DNA of 64,000 nucleotides from Mycetocola tolaasinivorans (GCF_003667565.1 NZ_RCUX01000002.1:1-64000), one strand, 5' to 3'. Shown: positions 9,309 through 19,261, numbered from the stretch's first letter. The notes: generated by a model not told the origin, from the sequence alone. Numbers and translations: made by a program.

Positions 9309-12300
9309 GTGAAACTCTCCCGACCGCCGGTTCGCCGGTTGAGCCTGGGCGTTATCCCACTCGTTGTATTTGCCGGGGGGATCATTGCATCCCCCGCGGT
9401 TGCGGTACCGGATCAGGAGCGTGGCACCGTCGCCGACGCCCTGCCCCGCATTGCCGCCGCCGCACCCGCGCCCCGCGCCGACGGTATCCCCGTCGGTTCG
9501 GGATCGATCGCCGCTGCGCCTCCGGCATCGCTGGGGCAGGACGTGCAGAACACCCTGAACCAGAAGATCTGGATTGATCAGTCCCTGACCGGCACCCCGG
9601 TGCCGACCAACAGCTGGTGGAGCGACCTCGTGGTTTCCACCTACTCGGGCGACCTCTGGGCCGATCCGCTGGTTCTCTCAAACTCCGCCGAGGGCACCCT
9701 CGTGCGGGATCCGCGTGCCTGGAACTCGGAGGGCACCGCGATGGTGCTCACCGATGGCGTGCGCGTGGGCGGTCAGGTTTCGCCGCAGCCCGACGCGAGC
9801 GACCTCGTTCTGGCGGACTTCGAGAACGGTCTGCCCGCGGGCTGGACCTCGGCAGGTACCGCCTTCGCCCAGACCGCCACCGGCACGGCCCCCGGGCAGA
9901 GCCCCGTCAGCGGCTGGCTGGGCAAGGGCTTCCTGAACTCCTTCACCGCCGAAGAGGGCGATGGTGCCACGGGTAGCATCACCTCGCCCGCGTTCACCGT
10001 GGATCGTGGCGCCCTGGTTGCCAAGATCGGCGGCGGAAACCACCCCGGTAAGACCGAGCTGCGCCTCGTCATCGACGGACAGAGCGTTGCCGCTCTCACC
10101 GGTGATGACAGCGAGAACCTCAGCTGGAAGACCATCGACCTCACCCCGTGGGCGGGCAAGACCGCCCGCGTCGAGATCGTGGATGATCTCACCGCCGGGT
10201 GGGCCCACCTCCTGGTGGACCACGTGATGCTCACCAACCAGACCGCAGGCCTCGACGACCGCTTCGGCACGTCGTTCCGCGCGGCCGGCGCGGTGGCCAC
10301 CGGATGGGGAGACTGGAACGTCGACTGGCGTCTCGACCCCGCGCAGGGCCCCGCGAACATCGCGGTGAGCGCCGCACGTGGCGTGCCCTACTCCTGGTTC
10401 CGCTTTGACCACGTCACCCCCGAACTCACCGTGGGTGAGGGCGCGACCTTCCTCAACGCGCAGGGCCAGCCGCTGACGTTCCCGGTCACGACCGATCGCT
10501 TCCAGATCGTCCAGGGATCCTCGAAGATCGGCGTGCACGCGCCCGCAGGCACCACGTTTGAGCATGCCGGTAACCGACTGATTGCCAGTGCCGGCACCGA
10601 TCACCTTGTGCTGAGCGCGATCCCCGACGCGGGCTTTGATCTCGATACCCTGCACCGCTACGCGTTTGCCCGAGTTACCGACACCACGATGACCTACGCC
10701 AACGACACCGCCTCGGGCGAGGTGCGCCAGGACTGGGCACTCACCACGTCTCCGCTCGAGGGCACCGAAACCTCAACCATTCAGGGCTGGCTGCCGCACC
10801 AGTACCGTGAAGCCAAGCGCTTTGAGCCCGCGGTGACCGGCACCACCTACAAGACCCCGCGCGGTGAGATGCGCACGAGCATCGGCCGCGACGGCTGGAA
10901 GATGGCATATACCTTCGAGGGCATGACCCCGATTACGGGTACCCCCGAGTCGAAGCCGGGCGCCCCCGCGGGTACCGACTACGAGCACGAGGTCATGGCG
11001 AAGTTCCTCCGGGACTACGCCGCGAAGACCACCTATGGCAACGACACCTACTGGGGCGGTAAGGACGTCATCCAGCTGGGTGAGTACATGCTCGCCGCAA
11101 AGCAGCTGGGCGAGACCGAGTCGTATGAGGCGCTGCGCGCCACCCTGCGCACCGCACTGACCGACTGGTTCACCTACACCGAGGGGGAGAACAGCCGGTT
11201 CTTCGCCCGCTACGACACCTGGCGTGCGCTGGTGGGCTTCAGCGAGTCCTATGGGTCCTCGCAGTTCACCGACAACCACTTCCACTACGGATACTTCACC
11301 GCGGCCGCCGCAATGCTGGCCCTGGAGGACCCCGAGTGGGCGGCGAACTACGGCCAGGTCGCGACCCTCGTGGCCCAGCAGTACGGAAACTGGGATCGCA
11401 CGAGCCGTGACTACCCCTACCTGCGCACCTTTGACGCCTGGAGCGGTTTCTCCTACGCGGGCGGATTCTCCTCTCCGGGTGGAAACAACCAGGAGTCGAG
11501 CTCGGAGGCCATCCAGTCCTGGGCCGGTCTCTACCTGCTGGGTGTCGCGCTCGGCAACGATGAGATGCGCGACACCGGTGCAATGGGTTACGTGACCGAG
11601 CGCGCGGCAATCCGCGAGTACTGGCTGAACACCGGTGGCGTCTTCCCGGAGCAGTATAAGTACTCCACCTCGGGCATCGTCTTTGATAGCGGCCAGGCCT
11701 TTGCGACCTACTTCTCGGGCGACCCCGCCTGGATCTACGGTATCCAGTGGCTGCCCACCGCACCCTGGCTGAACTACCTCGGCTGGGACCGCACCGCGGC
11801 CACGAAGCTGCTGGATGACATGTTTGCGCTGCGCCCCGACAACATCGGCGGCGAGGGCACGCGGGCCGGAAACAAGGCCGGAATCCAGACCTTCGCGAAG
11901 CAGTGGTGGGGGATCGGCTCCTACGGTGACATCCAGATCACCGAGGACCGGGAATCCGCGGTCAACGTGCTGAAGAACATCGTCCGCGATAGCGAGAAGC
12001 ACAACCCCGGGTACACCACCCGTAAGGTTGCGGAAAACCCGCTGTACGACCCGGCGACCGACTCGCTGCTGATCTCGGTGGATGCCGCCGGCAACGTGGT
12101 ATTCCCGGAGGCCCACTGGACCCCGGCGACCCTGCCGGCAAAGCTCATCCCGCAGAAGTACACCGGCGCGATGGTGGATGCCGACCCCGCCAGCTGGACC
12201 CCGGTGAGCCCGCTACTCGCCTACTTCTCGACCGACTTCCGTGCCAACCAGGCGGCAATTGAGAGCCTGTACAGCATCAAGACCGCCGGATACACCCCGG

Positions 12301-14381
12301 GACGCGACACCGCCGCGGCGGCCCGCGTGATCTCGGGCATGGGCGACGCGCTCGGACAGGTGGTGCTGGGCCAGATGGCGCAGTCGCACCCCGAGATCTA
12401 CGCGGACATCTTCGCCGAGCTGCGTCGCACCAACGACCCGATGGTCTCGGCCGTCTCGATGGCCGGCATGGTCTACTACAACGCGATGGCAAACCGGAAC
12501 CTCGGTATTGAGCAGCGCGATCGCCGCGTGGGTGCCGACCTCGCCCAGGTGTACCGCAACCCGGACACCGGCGTGTACAGCTACGTGGTCACCAATCCGA
12601 CCGGAACACAGCAGCGCTACCCTGCCTATGAGGGCAACTCCCGCATCGGCTGGATCGACGTGCCCGCCCACACCCAGGTGACGCACCACCTCGACGCGAA
12701 GCTGGAGCGCATCGAGCTGCAGGCCGCCCCGAACGCCACCACCATCACCCCGGGATCGACCCTCGCGCTGACCGCCGTGGGCTACGACCAGTACGGCGCA
12801 ACCGTGGATATTCCGAATCTGGCATGGAGCGTGAACCGGGGCGGATCGATCGGGAACGATGGCGTCTTCCATGCCGAGACCGCGACCGAGAAGGCCACGA
12901 TTACCGCGACCTCCGGTGGAGTCACCGCGGCCCGCAGCGTGCGGGTGGGGGAGGCTCCGGTGCTCACCTCGCTGCAGGTATCGCCCGGTCCCGTCCGGAT
13001 CGCCCCGCAGAGCCCGGTGACCTTCACCGCGAGCGGACTCGATCAGTACGGTGACGCGTTCACCCTCGATGCACCGGTCACCTGGCAGACCACGGTACCC
13101 GGTACCATCACGGCCGCCGGCGTGCTGACCGCCACTGCCACGGGCTCCGGCCTTGTTCGAGCCACCGCGACCAGCGGGGGCATCGAGCTCAGCGGATCCA
13201 CCGTGGTTGCGGTGAGCGACCCGAGCGTCAACATCGCCCGCGGTGCAACGGTCACAACATCCTCGGCGCCGAGCGCCGAGCACATCGCAGCGAACGTGGT
13301 CGACGGTAACCTCACCTCCCGCTGGGAGAGCGAGCACGGCGTCGACGACGTGACCCTGACGCTGGACCTCGGTGCCAACTACGACCTGACCGGGGCACGC
13401 ATCGTCTGGGAGGCCGCCGCGGCATCCCGCTACCGTCTGGAGCTCGGCCAGAGCGCCAACGGGCCGTTCGAGCCGCTGATCACCGTGGCGAAGTCCACCG
13501 CGGAGCCCGACGTCCTGACCCTCTCGGGAACCGGCCGCTACCTGCGCCTGCAGGGGCTGTCGCGCCTCACCGCCTACGGCTACTCGATCCATGAGTTTGA
13601 GGTGTTTGGGACCCGGGCGATCGACACGATCACCCCCGCCACGCTGTACCTCCTGCCGGAGAACGCACGGGTCAGCGTGGGCACCGAGCTGCCGCTGGCG
13701 GCCTACGCCTACGACGACTCCGGTGCGGGTGGCAGCATTCAGCTGGCGGCGCCGGCGCTCAGCGGCCCGGGTACGGTGACCACGGATGACCGGGGTAACC
13801 CGGTCTACCGCGCCACCGAGGCGGGTACCGCAACGCTCACCGTGACCCATGCGGGCCGCAGCGCGGTTGCCACCATCGTGGTCGCGGGAGCGGCCACGCC
13901 GGAAAACCCCCAGCCGACCGCGACGCCGACGGGAACCCCCACGGCCGAACCCACCCCGACCGTGCAGCCGAGCCCGGAGAACCCCGCAACCGGTGACCTC
14001 GCCCTCGGGCGTCCCGTCGCGGCCTCCAGCACCGAAACCGGCCCGTGGAACCCCGAGCACGTGGTGGATGGCGACGCCACCACCCGGTGGTCCAGCGAGT
14101 TCCTCGAGGGACAGTGGGTCCGCGTGGATCTCGGCAGCAGCCAGGCCCTCTCGCGGGTTGAACTGAACTGGGAGGGCGCCTTCGCCAAGGTCTATGAGGT
14201 GCAGACCTCGGATGCCCCGAACGGCCCCTGGCACACCGCTGCCCGGGTGACCGACGGTGCGGCCGGGGCCGCCCAGGTGGACCTGGATGGTGCCTCCGGG
14301 CGCTACCTGCGGGTCATCTCGATCGAGCGCGGTACCGGCTATGGAATCTCGCTCTACGACCTGAAGGTCTTCGGGGCATAA
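9309..14381 (+). CDS. Secreted GH81 endo-beta-1,3-glucanase with nested domain, Ig-like and F5/8C modules
   Basis: Predicted extracellular laminarinase hydrolysing beta-1,3-glucan of fungal walls or algal storage polymer. A signal peptide (RR...SLGVIPLVVFAGG...AVA) ends near residue 32. A GH81 module covers about 85-1120: NSWWSDLV at 101, DNHFHYGYF near 653 and the acid-rich GGNNQESSSEA near 723, which holds the conserved catalytic Glu region. Residues about 163-315 (ADFENGLPAGW... GGGNHPG... WAHLLVDHV) interrupt the GH81 N-terminal beta-sandwich and resemble the beta-sandwich module found in GH32 levanase-type proteins. After the catalytic part come two Ig-like (Big) repeats (1130-1305), an F5/8 type C domain (1308-1437), a third Ig-like domain, a Pro/Thr linker (1530-1562) and a second F5/8 type C domain. 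GTG start after TTGAGGAG. Monocistronic. Confidence 0.9.
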   Translation: MKLSRPPVRRLSLGVIPLVVFAGGIIASPAVAVPDQERGTVADALPRIAAAAPAPRADGIPVGSGSIAAAPPASLGQDVQNTLNQKIWIDQSLTGTPVPTNSWWSDLVVSTYSGDLWADPLVLSNSAEGTLVRDPRAWNSEGTAMVLTDGVRVGGQVSPQPDASDLVLADFENGLPAGWTSAGTAFAQTATGTAPGQSPVSGWLGKGFLNSFTAEEGDGATGSITSPAFTVDRGALVAKIGGGNHPGKTELRLVIDGQSVAALTGDDSENLSWKTIDLTPWAGKTARVEIVDDLTAGWAHLLVDHVMLTNQTAGLDDRFGTSFRAAGAVATGWGDWNVDWRLDPAQGPANIAVSAARGVPYSWFRFDHVTPELTVGEGATFLNAQGQPLTFPVTTDRFQIVQGSSKIGVHAPAGTTFEHAGNRLIASAGTDHLVLSAIPDAGFDLDTLHRYAFARVTDTTMTYANDTASGEVRQDWALTTSPLEGTETSTIQGWLPHQYREAKRFEPAVTGTTYKTPRGEMRTSIGRDGWKMAYTFEGMTPITGTPESKPGAPAGTDYEHEVMAKFLRDYAAKTTYGNDTYWGGKDVIQLGEYMLAAKQLGETESYEALRATLRTALTDWFTYTEGENSRFFARYDTWRALVGFSESYGSSQFTDNHFHYGYFTAAAAMLALEDPEWAANYGQVATLVAQQYGNWDRTSRDYPYLRTFDAWSGFSYAGGFSSPGGNNQESSSEAIQSWAGLYLLGVALGNDEMRDTGAMGYVTERAAIREYWLNTGGVFPEQYKYSTSGIVFDSGQAFATYFSGDPAWIYGIQWLPTAPWLNYLGWDRTAATKLLDDMFALRPDNIGGEGTRAGNKAGIQTFAKQWWGIGSYGDIQITEDRESAVNVLKNIVRDSEKHNPGYTTRKVAENPLYDPATDSLLISVDAAGNVVFPEAHWTPATLPAKLIPQKYTGAMVDADPASWTPVSPLLAYFSTDFRANQAAIESLYSIKTAGYTPGRDTAAAARVISGMGDALGQVVLGQMAQSHPEIYADIFAELRRTNDPMVSAVSMAGMVYYNAMANRNLGIEQRDRRVGADLAQVYRNPDTGVYSYVVTNPTGTQQRYPAYEGNSRIGWIDVPAHTQVTHHLDAKLERIELQAAPNATTITPGSTLALTAVGYDQYGATVDIPNLAWSVNRGGSIGNDGVFHAETATEKATITATSGGVTAARSVRVGEAPVLTSLQVSPGPVRIAPQSPVTFTASGLDQYGDAFTLDAPVTWQTTVPGTITAAGVLTATATGSGLVRATATSGGIELSGSTVVAVSDPSVNIARGATVTTSSAPSAEHIAANVVDGNLTSRWESEHGVDDVTLTLDLGANYDLTGARIVWEAAAASRYRLELGQSANGPFEPLITVAKSTAEPDVLTLSGTGRYLRLQGLSRLTAYGYSIHEFEVFGTRAIDTITPATLYLLPENARVSVGTELPLAAYAYDDSGAGGSIQLAAPALSGPGTVTTDDRGNPVYRATEAGTATLTVTHAGRSAVATIVVAGAATPENPQPTATPTGTPTAEPTPTVQPSPENPATGDLALGRPVAASSTETGPWNPEHVVDGDATTRWSSEFLEGQWVRVDLGSSQALSRVELNWEGAFAKVYEVQTSDAPNGPWHTAARVTDGAAGAAQVDLDGASGRYLRVISIERGTGYGISLYDLKVFGA
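9795..10253 (+). other. Region coding the domain nested inside GH81
   Basis: Encodes about residues 163-315 of the GH81 protein. It begins DLVLADFENGLPAGW and contains FTVDRGALVAKIGGGNHPG, WAGKTARVEIVDD and GWAHLLVDHV, a pattern I know from the module N-terminal or C-terminal to GH32 beta-fructosidases. GH81-type sequence (NSWWSDL before, WGDWNVDWRL after) continues on both sides, so this is an insertion into the GH81 fold and not a tandem module. Confidence 0.6.
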
Positions 14382-14400
14382 TCCGCCCACGCGCATAAAC

Positions 14401-14439
14401 GGCGACCCCCGTCCCTCCACGAGAGGGGCGGGGGTCGCC
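14401..14439. terminator. Hairpin between the GH81 gene and coaA
   Basis: Stem of about 17 bp: GGCGACCCCCG (14401-14411) pairs with CGGGGGTCGCC (14429-14439), extended inward by TCCCTC/GAGGGG. It lies between convergent genes; no clear U-tract on either strand. Confidence 0.65.
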
Positions 14440-14449
14440 GGCGTATCAG

Positions 14450-15403
14450 CTAGATTTTTCGCAGCAGCACGGAGCTGACCGAGTGATCATGCTCCTTCTT
14501 CAGCACGAGCTTTGCCCGGGCCCGGGTGGGGCGGATGTTCTCGGCGAGGTTCGGGCTGTTGACCTCTTCCCAGAAGTAGCGGGCGCGGGCACGCGCCTGC
14601 TCCTCGGTGAGGTCGGCATAGACGTTGAAGTAGGAATTGGGGTTGGTGAAGGCCCCGCGCTGGAGCGCCATGAAGCGCTCCTCATACCAGCGCGCGATAT
14701 CACTCGTGCGGGCATCCACGTAGATGCTGAAGTCAAACAGATCGCTGATCGCGAGGCCGCCACCGCGCGGCGGCTGCAGCACGTTCAGGCCCTCCACGAT
14801 CAGAACGTCGGGTCGGCGCACCACCACGGTGGCATCCGGGACAATGTCGTAGCTGAGGTGCGAGTAGAAGGGAGCGCGTACCTCGGGGGCACCGCTCTTG
14901 ACCTCGGCGATGAAGCGCAGCAGCGAGCGACGATCGTAGGACTCCGGGAAGCCCTTGCGCGTCATTAGCCCGCGGCGCTCAAGCTCGGCGTTGGGGTACA
15001 GGAAGCCGTCGGTCGTGATGAGCTCGACCCGTGGGGTGTCCTCCCAGCGCGAGAGCAGCTCGCGCAGAAGCCGGGCCACCGTGGACTTTCCCACCGCGAC
15101 CGAGCCCGCGATTCCGATCACAAACGGGGTGGAGGCACGCTCGGTTCCCAGGAAATGCGTAGCTTCGGTGTGCAGACGCTTCGCGTTTGCCACGTAGAGA
15201 CTCAGCAGACGGCTGAGCGGAAGATAGACCTCGGCCACCTCGTCGAGGTCCAAACGGTCGCCCAGACCGCGAAGCTGCACGATTTCTGCGCTCGTTAGGG
15301 GCATCGGCATGGAGGGCGCAAGGCGAGCCCACTCGTCCCGAGAGATTTCTACAAACGGGGTACGACTGGTATCGGTGTGGGGGTCGAAGCGAAGCTCGGG
15401 CAT
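14450..15403 (-). CDS. coaA: Pantothenate kinase, type I
   Basis: ATP-dependent phosphorylation of pantothenate, the first and feedback-controlled step of coenzyme A synthesis. The 317 residues match the bacterial type I (PRK-fold) enzyme: Walker [13 protein letters not shown] near residue 100, [28 protein letters not shown], and [12 protein letters not shown]. The gene is divergent from glmS, and the two starts are only 34 nt apart. A TAGAAT sequence 8 nt before the coaA ATG may give a nearly leaderless transcript. Confidence 0.97.
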   Translation of the reverse strand: MPELRFDPHTDTSRTPFVEISRDEWARLAPSMPMPLTSAEIVQLRGLGDRLDLDEVAEVYLPLSRLLSLYVANAKRLHTEATHFLGTERASTPFVIGIAGSVAVGKSTVARLLRELLSRWEDTPRVELITTDGFLYPNAELERRGLMTRKGFPESYDRRSLLRFIAEVKSGAPEVRAPFYSHLSYDIVPDATVVVRRPDVLIVEGLNVLQPPRGGGLAISDLFDFSIYVDARTSDIARWYEERFMALQRGAFTNPNSYFNVYADLTEEQARARARYFWEEVNSPNLAENIRPTRARAKLVLKKEHDHSVSSVLLRKI

Positions 15404-15424
15404 AGAAAGCCATTCTATTGCCGG

Positions 15425-15430
15425 TATTGT
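15425..15430 (+). promoter_or_regulatory. -10 box of the glmS promoter
   Basis: TATTGT is followed by 7 nt and the glmS ATG at 15438, with no Shine-Dalgarno sequence, implying a leaderless or nearly leaderless mRNA. The promoter shares the short 34-nt intergenic region with coaA. Confidence 0.5.
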
Positions 15431-15437
15431 TCTTTAT

Positions 15438-17288
15438 ATGTGTGGAATCGTTGGATATGTAGGTGGCGGCGCGAGTATCGACGTGCTGATGTCCGGGCTG
15501 AGCCGGTTGGAGTACCGCGGATATGACTCCGCGGGAGTGGCCGTGATTGACGCTACCGGCGACCTGCACACGCGCAAGCGTGCGGGTAAGCTCGCCGTCC
15601 TCGCGGGGGATCTGGAACACGCTCCCCTCCCCGAAAGCCACGTCGGTATTGGGCACACCCGCTGGGCAACCCACGGTGGCCCGACCGATGCCAACGCACA
15701 CCCGCACCTGGGTGACGACGGCAAGCTGGCACTGATCCACAACGGCATCATCGAGAACTTTGCCGTGCTGAAGGCCGAGCTGGTCGAGGCCGGATACACG
15801 TTTGAAAGCGAGACGGACACCGAGGTCGCCGCCGTTCTCCTCGGCCGCGAATACCGCGAGACCGGAGATCTGCTCTCCGCGTTCCGCGCCGTGGTCAACC
15901 GCTTCGAGGGTGCCTTCACCCTCCTCGCCCTGCACCGCGATCAGCCCGACCTCGTGGTGGGTGCCCGCCGCAACTCCCCGCTCGTGATCGGCCTGGGCGA
16001 GGGCGAAAACTTCCTCGGTTCGGACGTTGCCGCGTTTATCGAGTACACCCGCAGCGCGCTCGCCATCGGTCAGGACCAGATCGTCTCGATCACCCCGAAC
16101 GCCGTCTCGGTCACCGACTTCGAGGGCAACCCCGTCGAGGTTGAGCCCTTCGAGGTTGAGTGGGATGCCTCGGCATCGGATAAGGGTGGCTGGCCGAGCT
16201 TCATGGCCAAGGAGATCACCGAGCAGCCCGACGCCGTGGCCAACACCCTGCGCGGCCGCATCGCCGCCGACGAGACCGTGATGATCCCCGAACTCGATGG
16301 CCTGGACGACCTCTTCACCGGCATCAACCGCATCGTCGTGGTCGCCGCCGGTACCGCCTCCTACGCGGGCCTGGTGGGCAAGTACGCGCTCGAGAAGTGG
16401 GCCCGGATTCCGGTTGAGGTGGAGCTCAGCCACGAGTTCCGCTACCGCGACCCGGTGATCGACGCCCAGACCCTGGTGGTCTCGATCAGCCAGTCCGGCG
16501 AGACCATGGACACCCTGATGGCGGTCAAGTATGCCCGCGAAAACGGGGCCAAGACCCTCTCCATCTGCAACACCCAGGGTGCCACCATTCCCCGGGAATC
16601 CGACGCCGTGGTGTACACCCACGCCGGCCCCGAGGTGGCCGTGGCCTCGACCAAGGCCTTCGTCGCGCAGATCACCGCGATCTACCTGCTGGCCCTGCAC
16701 GTCGCGCGCGTGCGCGGCACCGTGGGCACCGCGGAGCTCGCTGGCTTCACCGCCGAGCTGCGCGCGATCCCCGAAAAGATCGTCACCGTTCTGGAGCAGA
16801 CCGAGACCATCACGCAGCTCGCGCACTGGATGAGCGACTCGCGCGCCATCCTGTTCCTCGGCCGCCACGTGGGCTTCCCGATCGCGCTCGAGGGTGCGCT
16901 CAAGCTCAAGGAGCTGGCCTACATTCACGCCGAGGGCTTCGCCGCCGGTGAGCTCAAGCACGGCCCGATCGCCCTGATCGAGCCGGGCCAGCCCGTGTTC
17001 GTGGTGGTACCGAGCCCGCGCGGCTCCTCGACCCTGCACTCCAAGGTCGTCTCGAACATTCAGGAGATCCGAGCTCGCGGTGCCCGCGTGATCGCGATCG
17101 CCGAGGCCGGAGACGCCGCGGTACTGCCCTTCGTTGACACCGTGATCCACATTCCGCTGGCCGCACCCCTGTTCGAGCCGCTGCTGGCCGTCGTGCCGAT
17201 GCAGATCTTCGCGATGGAGCTGGCAAATGCCAAGGGCCTCGACGTGGACCAGCCGCGCAACCTCGCCAAGTCGGTGACGGTCGAATAG
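15438..17288 (+). CDS. glmS: Glutamine-fructose-6-phosphate aminotransferase (isomerizing)
   Basis: Makes glucosamine-6-phosphate from fructose-6-phosphate and glutamine, the committed step of amino-sugar synthesis, feeding GlmM. The 616 residues begin MCGIVGYVGG, with Cys2 as the N-terminal nucleophile of the glutaminase domain (1-240; GHTRWATHGGPTDANAHP). Two SIS isomerase domains follow (VVVAAGTASYAGLVGKY; SQSGETMDT) and the protein ends RNLAKSVTVE, the canonical GlmS C-terminus. The start must be the ATG at 15438 because the nucleophilic Cys has to be residue 2. Followed 8 nt later by acpS. No glmS ribozyme core is visible upstream. Confidence 0.97.
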   Translation: MCGIVGYVGGGASIDVLMSGLSRLEYRGYDSAGVAVIDATGDLHTRKRAGKLAVLAGDLEHAPLPESHVGIGHTRWATHGGPTDANAHPHLGDDGKLALIHNGIIENFAVLKAELVEAGYTFESETDTEVAAVLLGREYRETGDLLSAFRAVVNRFEGAFTLLALHRDQPDLVVGARRNSPLVIGLGEGENFLGSDVAAFIEYTRSALAIGQDQIVSITPNAVSVTDFEGNPVEVEPFEVEWDASASDKGGWPSFMAKEITEQPDAVANTLRGRIAADETVMIPELDGLDDLFTGINRIVVVAAGTASYAGLVGKYALEKWARIPVEVELSHEFRYRDPVIDAQTLVVSISQSGETMDTLMAVKYARENGAKTLSICNTQGATIPRESDAVVYTHAGPEVAVASTKAFVAQITAIYLLALHVARVRGTVGTAELAGFTAELRAIPEKIVTVLEQTETITQLAHWMSDSRAILFLGRHVGFPIALEGALKLKELAYIHAEGFAAGELKHGPIALIEPGQPVFVVVPSPRGSSTLHSKVVSNIQEIRARGARVIAIAEAGDAAVLPFVDTVIHIPLAAPLFEPLLAVVPMQIFAMELANAKGLDVDQPRNLAKSVTVE

Positions 17289-17296
17289 CCGCCATC

Positions 17297-17653
17297 GTGG
17301 GTATCGGGGTGGATCTTGTGGATCTGCCCCGGTTCCTGCGTACCCTCGAGCGCACACCCGCGCTGCGTGAGCGGCTGTTCACCCCGGCGGAGCGTGAGCT
17401 GAGCAGCCGCTCGCTCGCCGGGAGATTTGCCGCCAAGGAGGCCCTGATCAAGGCCCTCGGGGGAAGCGACGACGTGTTTTGGCAGGAGATCGAGGTGCTG
17501 AACGCCCCCTCGGGGGCGCCCGTGCTCACCACCTCCGGCCGCACCGCAGCGCGCCTGAGCGAACGCGGCATCGAGGGCGTTCACCTCTCGATCTCGCACG
17601 ATGGAGACTCGGCGATCGCCTTTGTGATCGCCGAGGGAAGGGGAACCGCATGA
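17297..17653 (+). CDS. acpS: Holo-[acyl-carrier-protein] synthase
   Basis: Transfers 4'-phosphopantetheine from CoA to the serine of acyl carrier protein. The 118 residues show the AcpS signatures GIGVDLVDL near the N-terminus (Mg-binding Asp) and FAAKEALIKALG (Mg-binding Glu), ending with LSISHDGDSAIAFVIAE. GTG start. It overlaps alr by 4 nt (ATGA), indicating translational coupling in the glmS-acpS-alr-tsaE operon. Confidence 0.95.
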   Translation: MGIGVDLVDLPRFLRTLERTPALRERLFTPAERELSSRSLAGRFAAKEALIKALGGSDDVFWQEIEVLNAPSGAPVLTTSGRTAARLSERGIEGVHLSISHDGDSAIAFVIAEGRGTA

Positions 17654-18789
17654 GCCCGCGCCGCGAGCTTCGGGTAGATCCCGATCGAATCGCCCACAAT
17701 GTGGAGACGATTACGGCGGCCGTGGCTCCCGCGGCGGTGCTCGCCGTGGTCAAGGCCAACGCCTACGGCCACGGTGCGCTCCTGACCGCCCGCGCCGCAC
17801 GTCGCGGTGGTGCCCAGATCATCGGCACGGCCGACCTCTCCGAGGCACTCGCGCTGCGGGCCGAGGGCTTGGAGGGGCCGCTGCTGTGCTGGCTACACGG
17901 ATCCGACACCGATTTTGGTGCGGCCTTCACCGCCAATATCGCGCTCGCCGTCTCGGGCGCTGCCCAGCTTGAGCGCATGCGTGCCGCCGCCGCGCACCTC
18001 GGCGTCACCGGCGAGGTGCACCTCAAGGTGGATACCGGGCTCTCCCGAAACGGCACCGCCCCCACCGAGTGGGAGGCGCTGTTTGCGGGTGCCCGGGCGG
18101 CCGAGATCGCCGGAGAGCTTCGGGTGACCGGCCTGATGAGCCACCTCTCGAACACCTCCCCGGAGGAGGATCACGCACAGCTCGCCCGCTTCACCGATGC
18201 GGTGTCGCGCGCCGAGGCCGCGGGTCTGACCCCGCGCTGGCGGCACATCGCGGCCACCGCGGGCGCACTGAAGCTGCCGGAAACCCGGGGCACGCTGGTG
18301 CGCATCGGCATCGGCTGCCTGGGGCTCAGCCCGTTTGAGGGCGATACCGGAGCCGACTGGGGGCTGCGCCCCGCGCTACGCCTCGAATCCGAGGTGGCGG
18401 CGGTGCGCACGGTGCCGGCCGGCACCGGGGTGTCCTACGGCTACCGGTATCGCACCGAGACCGAAACCACGCTCGTGCTCGTCCCGCTGGGCTATGCCGA
18501 CGGGATTCCGCGGCACGCCTCCGGCCGGGCCGAGGTGAGCATCGGGGGCCGGCGATATCCGCTGGTCGGGCAGATCGCGATGGACCAGTTCATCATCAAT
18601 CTCGGCACCGATACCGCCGCGGTGGGCGACCCCGTCGTGCTCATCGGCGACCCGGCGCTCGGTGAACCCGGGGCCGAAGACTGGGCGCGCGCCGCCGACA
18701 CCATCAACTACGAAATCGTGACCCGCCTCGGCGGCCGAATTACCCGGGTCGACGCATCCGAGCCGAGAGGAACCCGCGCAGATGACTGA
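17650..18789 (+). CDS. alr: Alanine racemase
   Basis: PLP enzyme interconverting L- and D-alanine for peptidoglycan. The 379 residues contain the PLP-lysine motif AVVKANAYGHGA (Lys35), the second-domain catalytic Tyr region GTGVSYGYRYRT, VPLGYADGIPRHASG and GQIAMDQFIINLG. The ATG at 17650 overlaps the acpS stop (ATGA) and follows GGAAGGGG; the frame is open further upstream but only inside acpS. Its end overlaps tsaE by 8 nt. Confidence 0.96.
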   Translation: MSPRRELRVDPDRIAHNVETITAAVAPAAVLAVVKANAYGHGALLTARAARRGGAQIIGTADLSEALALRAEGLEGPLLCWLHGSDTDFGAAFTANIALAVSGAAQLERMRAAAAHLGVTGEVHLKVDTGLSRNGTAPTEWEALFAGARAAEIAGELRVTGLMSHLSNTSPEEDHAQLARFTDAVSRAEAAGLTPRWRHIAATAGALKLPETRGTLVRIGIGCLGLSPFEGDTGADWGLRPALRLESEVAAVRTVPAGTGVSYGYRYRTETETTLVLVPLGYADGIPRHASGRAEVSIGGRRYPLVGQIAMDQFIINLGTDTAAVGDPVVLIGDPALGEPGAEDWARAADTINYEIVTRLGGRITRVDASEPRGTRADD

Positions 18790-19261
18790 ACCGAAGACCC
18801 TGACACCGGGGACCTTCCCGATGCCCACCCCTGCTGACATGCATGCCTTTGGCATTGCCCTGGGCAGCGAGCTCGGTGCCGGCGACCTGATCGTCCTCAC
18901 CGGCCCGCTCGGCGCGGGGAAGACCACGCTGACCCGCGGCATCGGTGAGGGCCTCGGCGTGCGCGGCCCGGTCACGAGCCCCACCTTTGTTCTCGCCCGT
19001 ACCCACCCGAGCCTCGTGGGTGGCGCACCGCTCGTACACGTGGATGCCTACCGGCTCTCGAGCGCACTCGAGGTTGATGACCTGGACCTCGACCTCGACA
19101 ACAGTGTCGTGATCATCGAGTGGGGTCACGAGGTGGCCGGGGTCCTCGCCGACTCCTGGTGGGAGATCACGATCGCACGCCCCACCGCGGGCGCCGCCGA
19201 GGACGCCGATGTGGAATCCGAGCCTCGCAGCGTCCGGATCGAGCGCGTGAGCGCGGTCTAG
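18782..19261 (+). CDS. tsaE: tRNA threonylcarbamoyladenosine biosynthesis ATPase
   Basis: ATPase of the TsaB-TsaD-TsaE complex that makes t6A37 in ANN-decoding tRNAs. The 159 residues carry Walker A GPLGAGKT at 41-48, then GPVTSPTFVL, VHVDAYRL and VVIIEWGHEV, all TsaE signatures. The C-terminal 20 residues are acidic and poorly conserved. It overlaps alr by 8 nt. Its partners tsaB and tsaD lie 6.5 kb downstream, separated by the reverse-strand catabolic operon. Confidence 0.95.
   Translation: MTEPKTLTPGTFPMPTPADMHAFGIALGSELGAGDLIVLTGPLGAGKTTLTRGIGEGLGVRGPVTSPTFVLARTHPSLVGGAPLVHVDAYRLSSALEVDDLDLDLDNSVVIIEWGHEVAGVLADSWWEITIARPTAGAAEDADVESEPRSVRIERVSAV

Noticed and set aside
12213-14420. 735-codon reverse open frame opposite the GH81 C-terminal half
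   Set aside because: The forward frame has clear Ig-like and F5/8C domains and third-position GC bias; the reverse frame resembles no protein.
15404-15437. glmS ribozyme upstream of glmS
   Set aside because: Only 34 nt separate coaA and glmS starts, with a -10 box 7 nt from the ATG; there is no room for the ribozyme core.
14979-17357. 792-codon reverse open frame opposite glmS
   Set aside because: Shadow of glmS, whose catalytic Cys2 and both SIS domains are intact on the forward strand.
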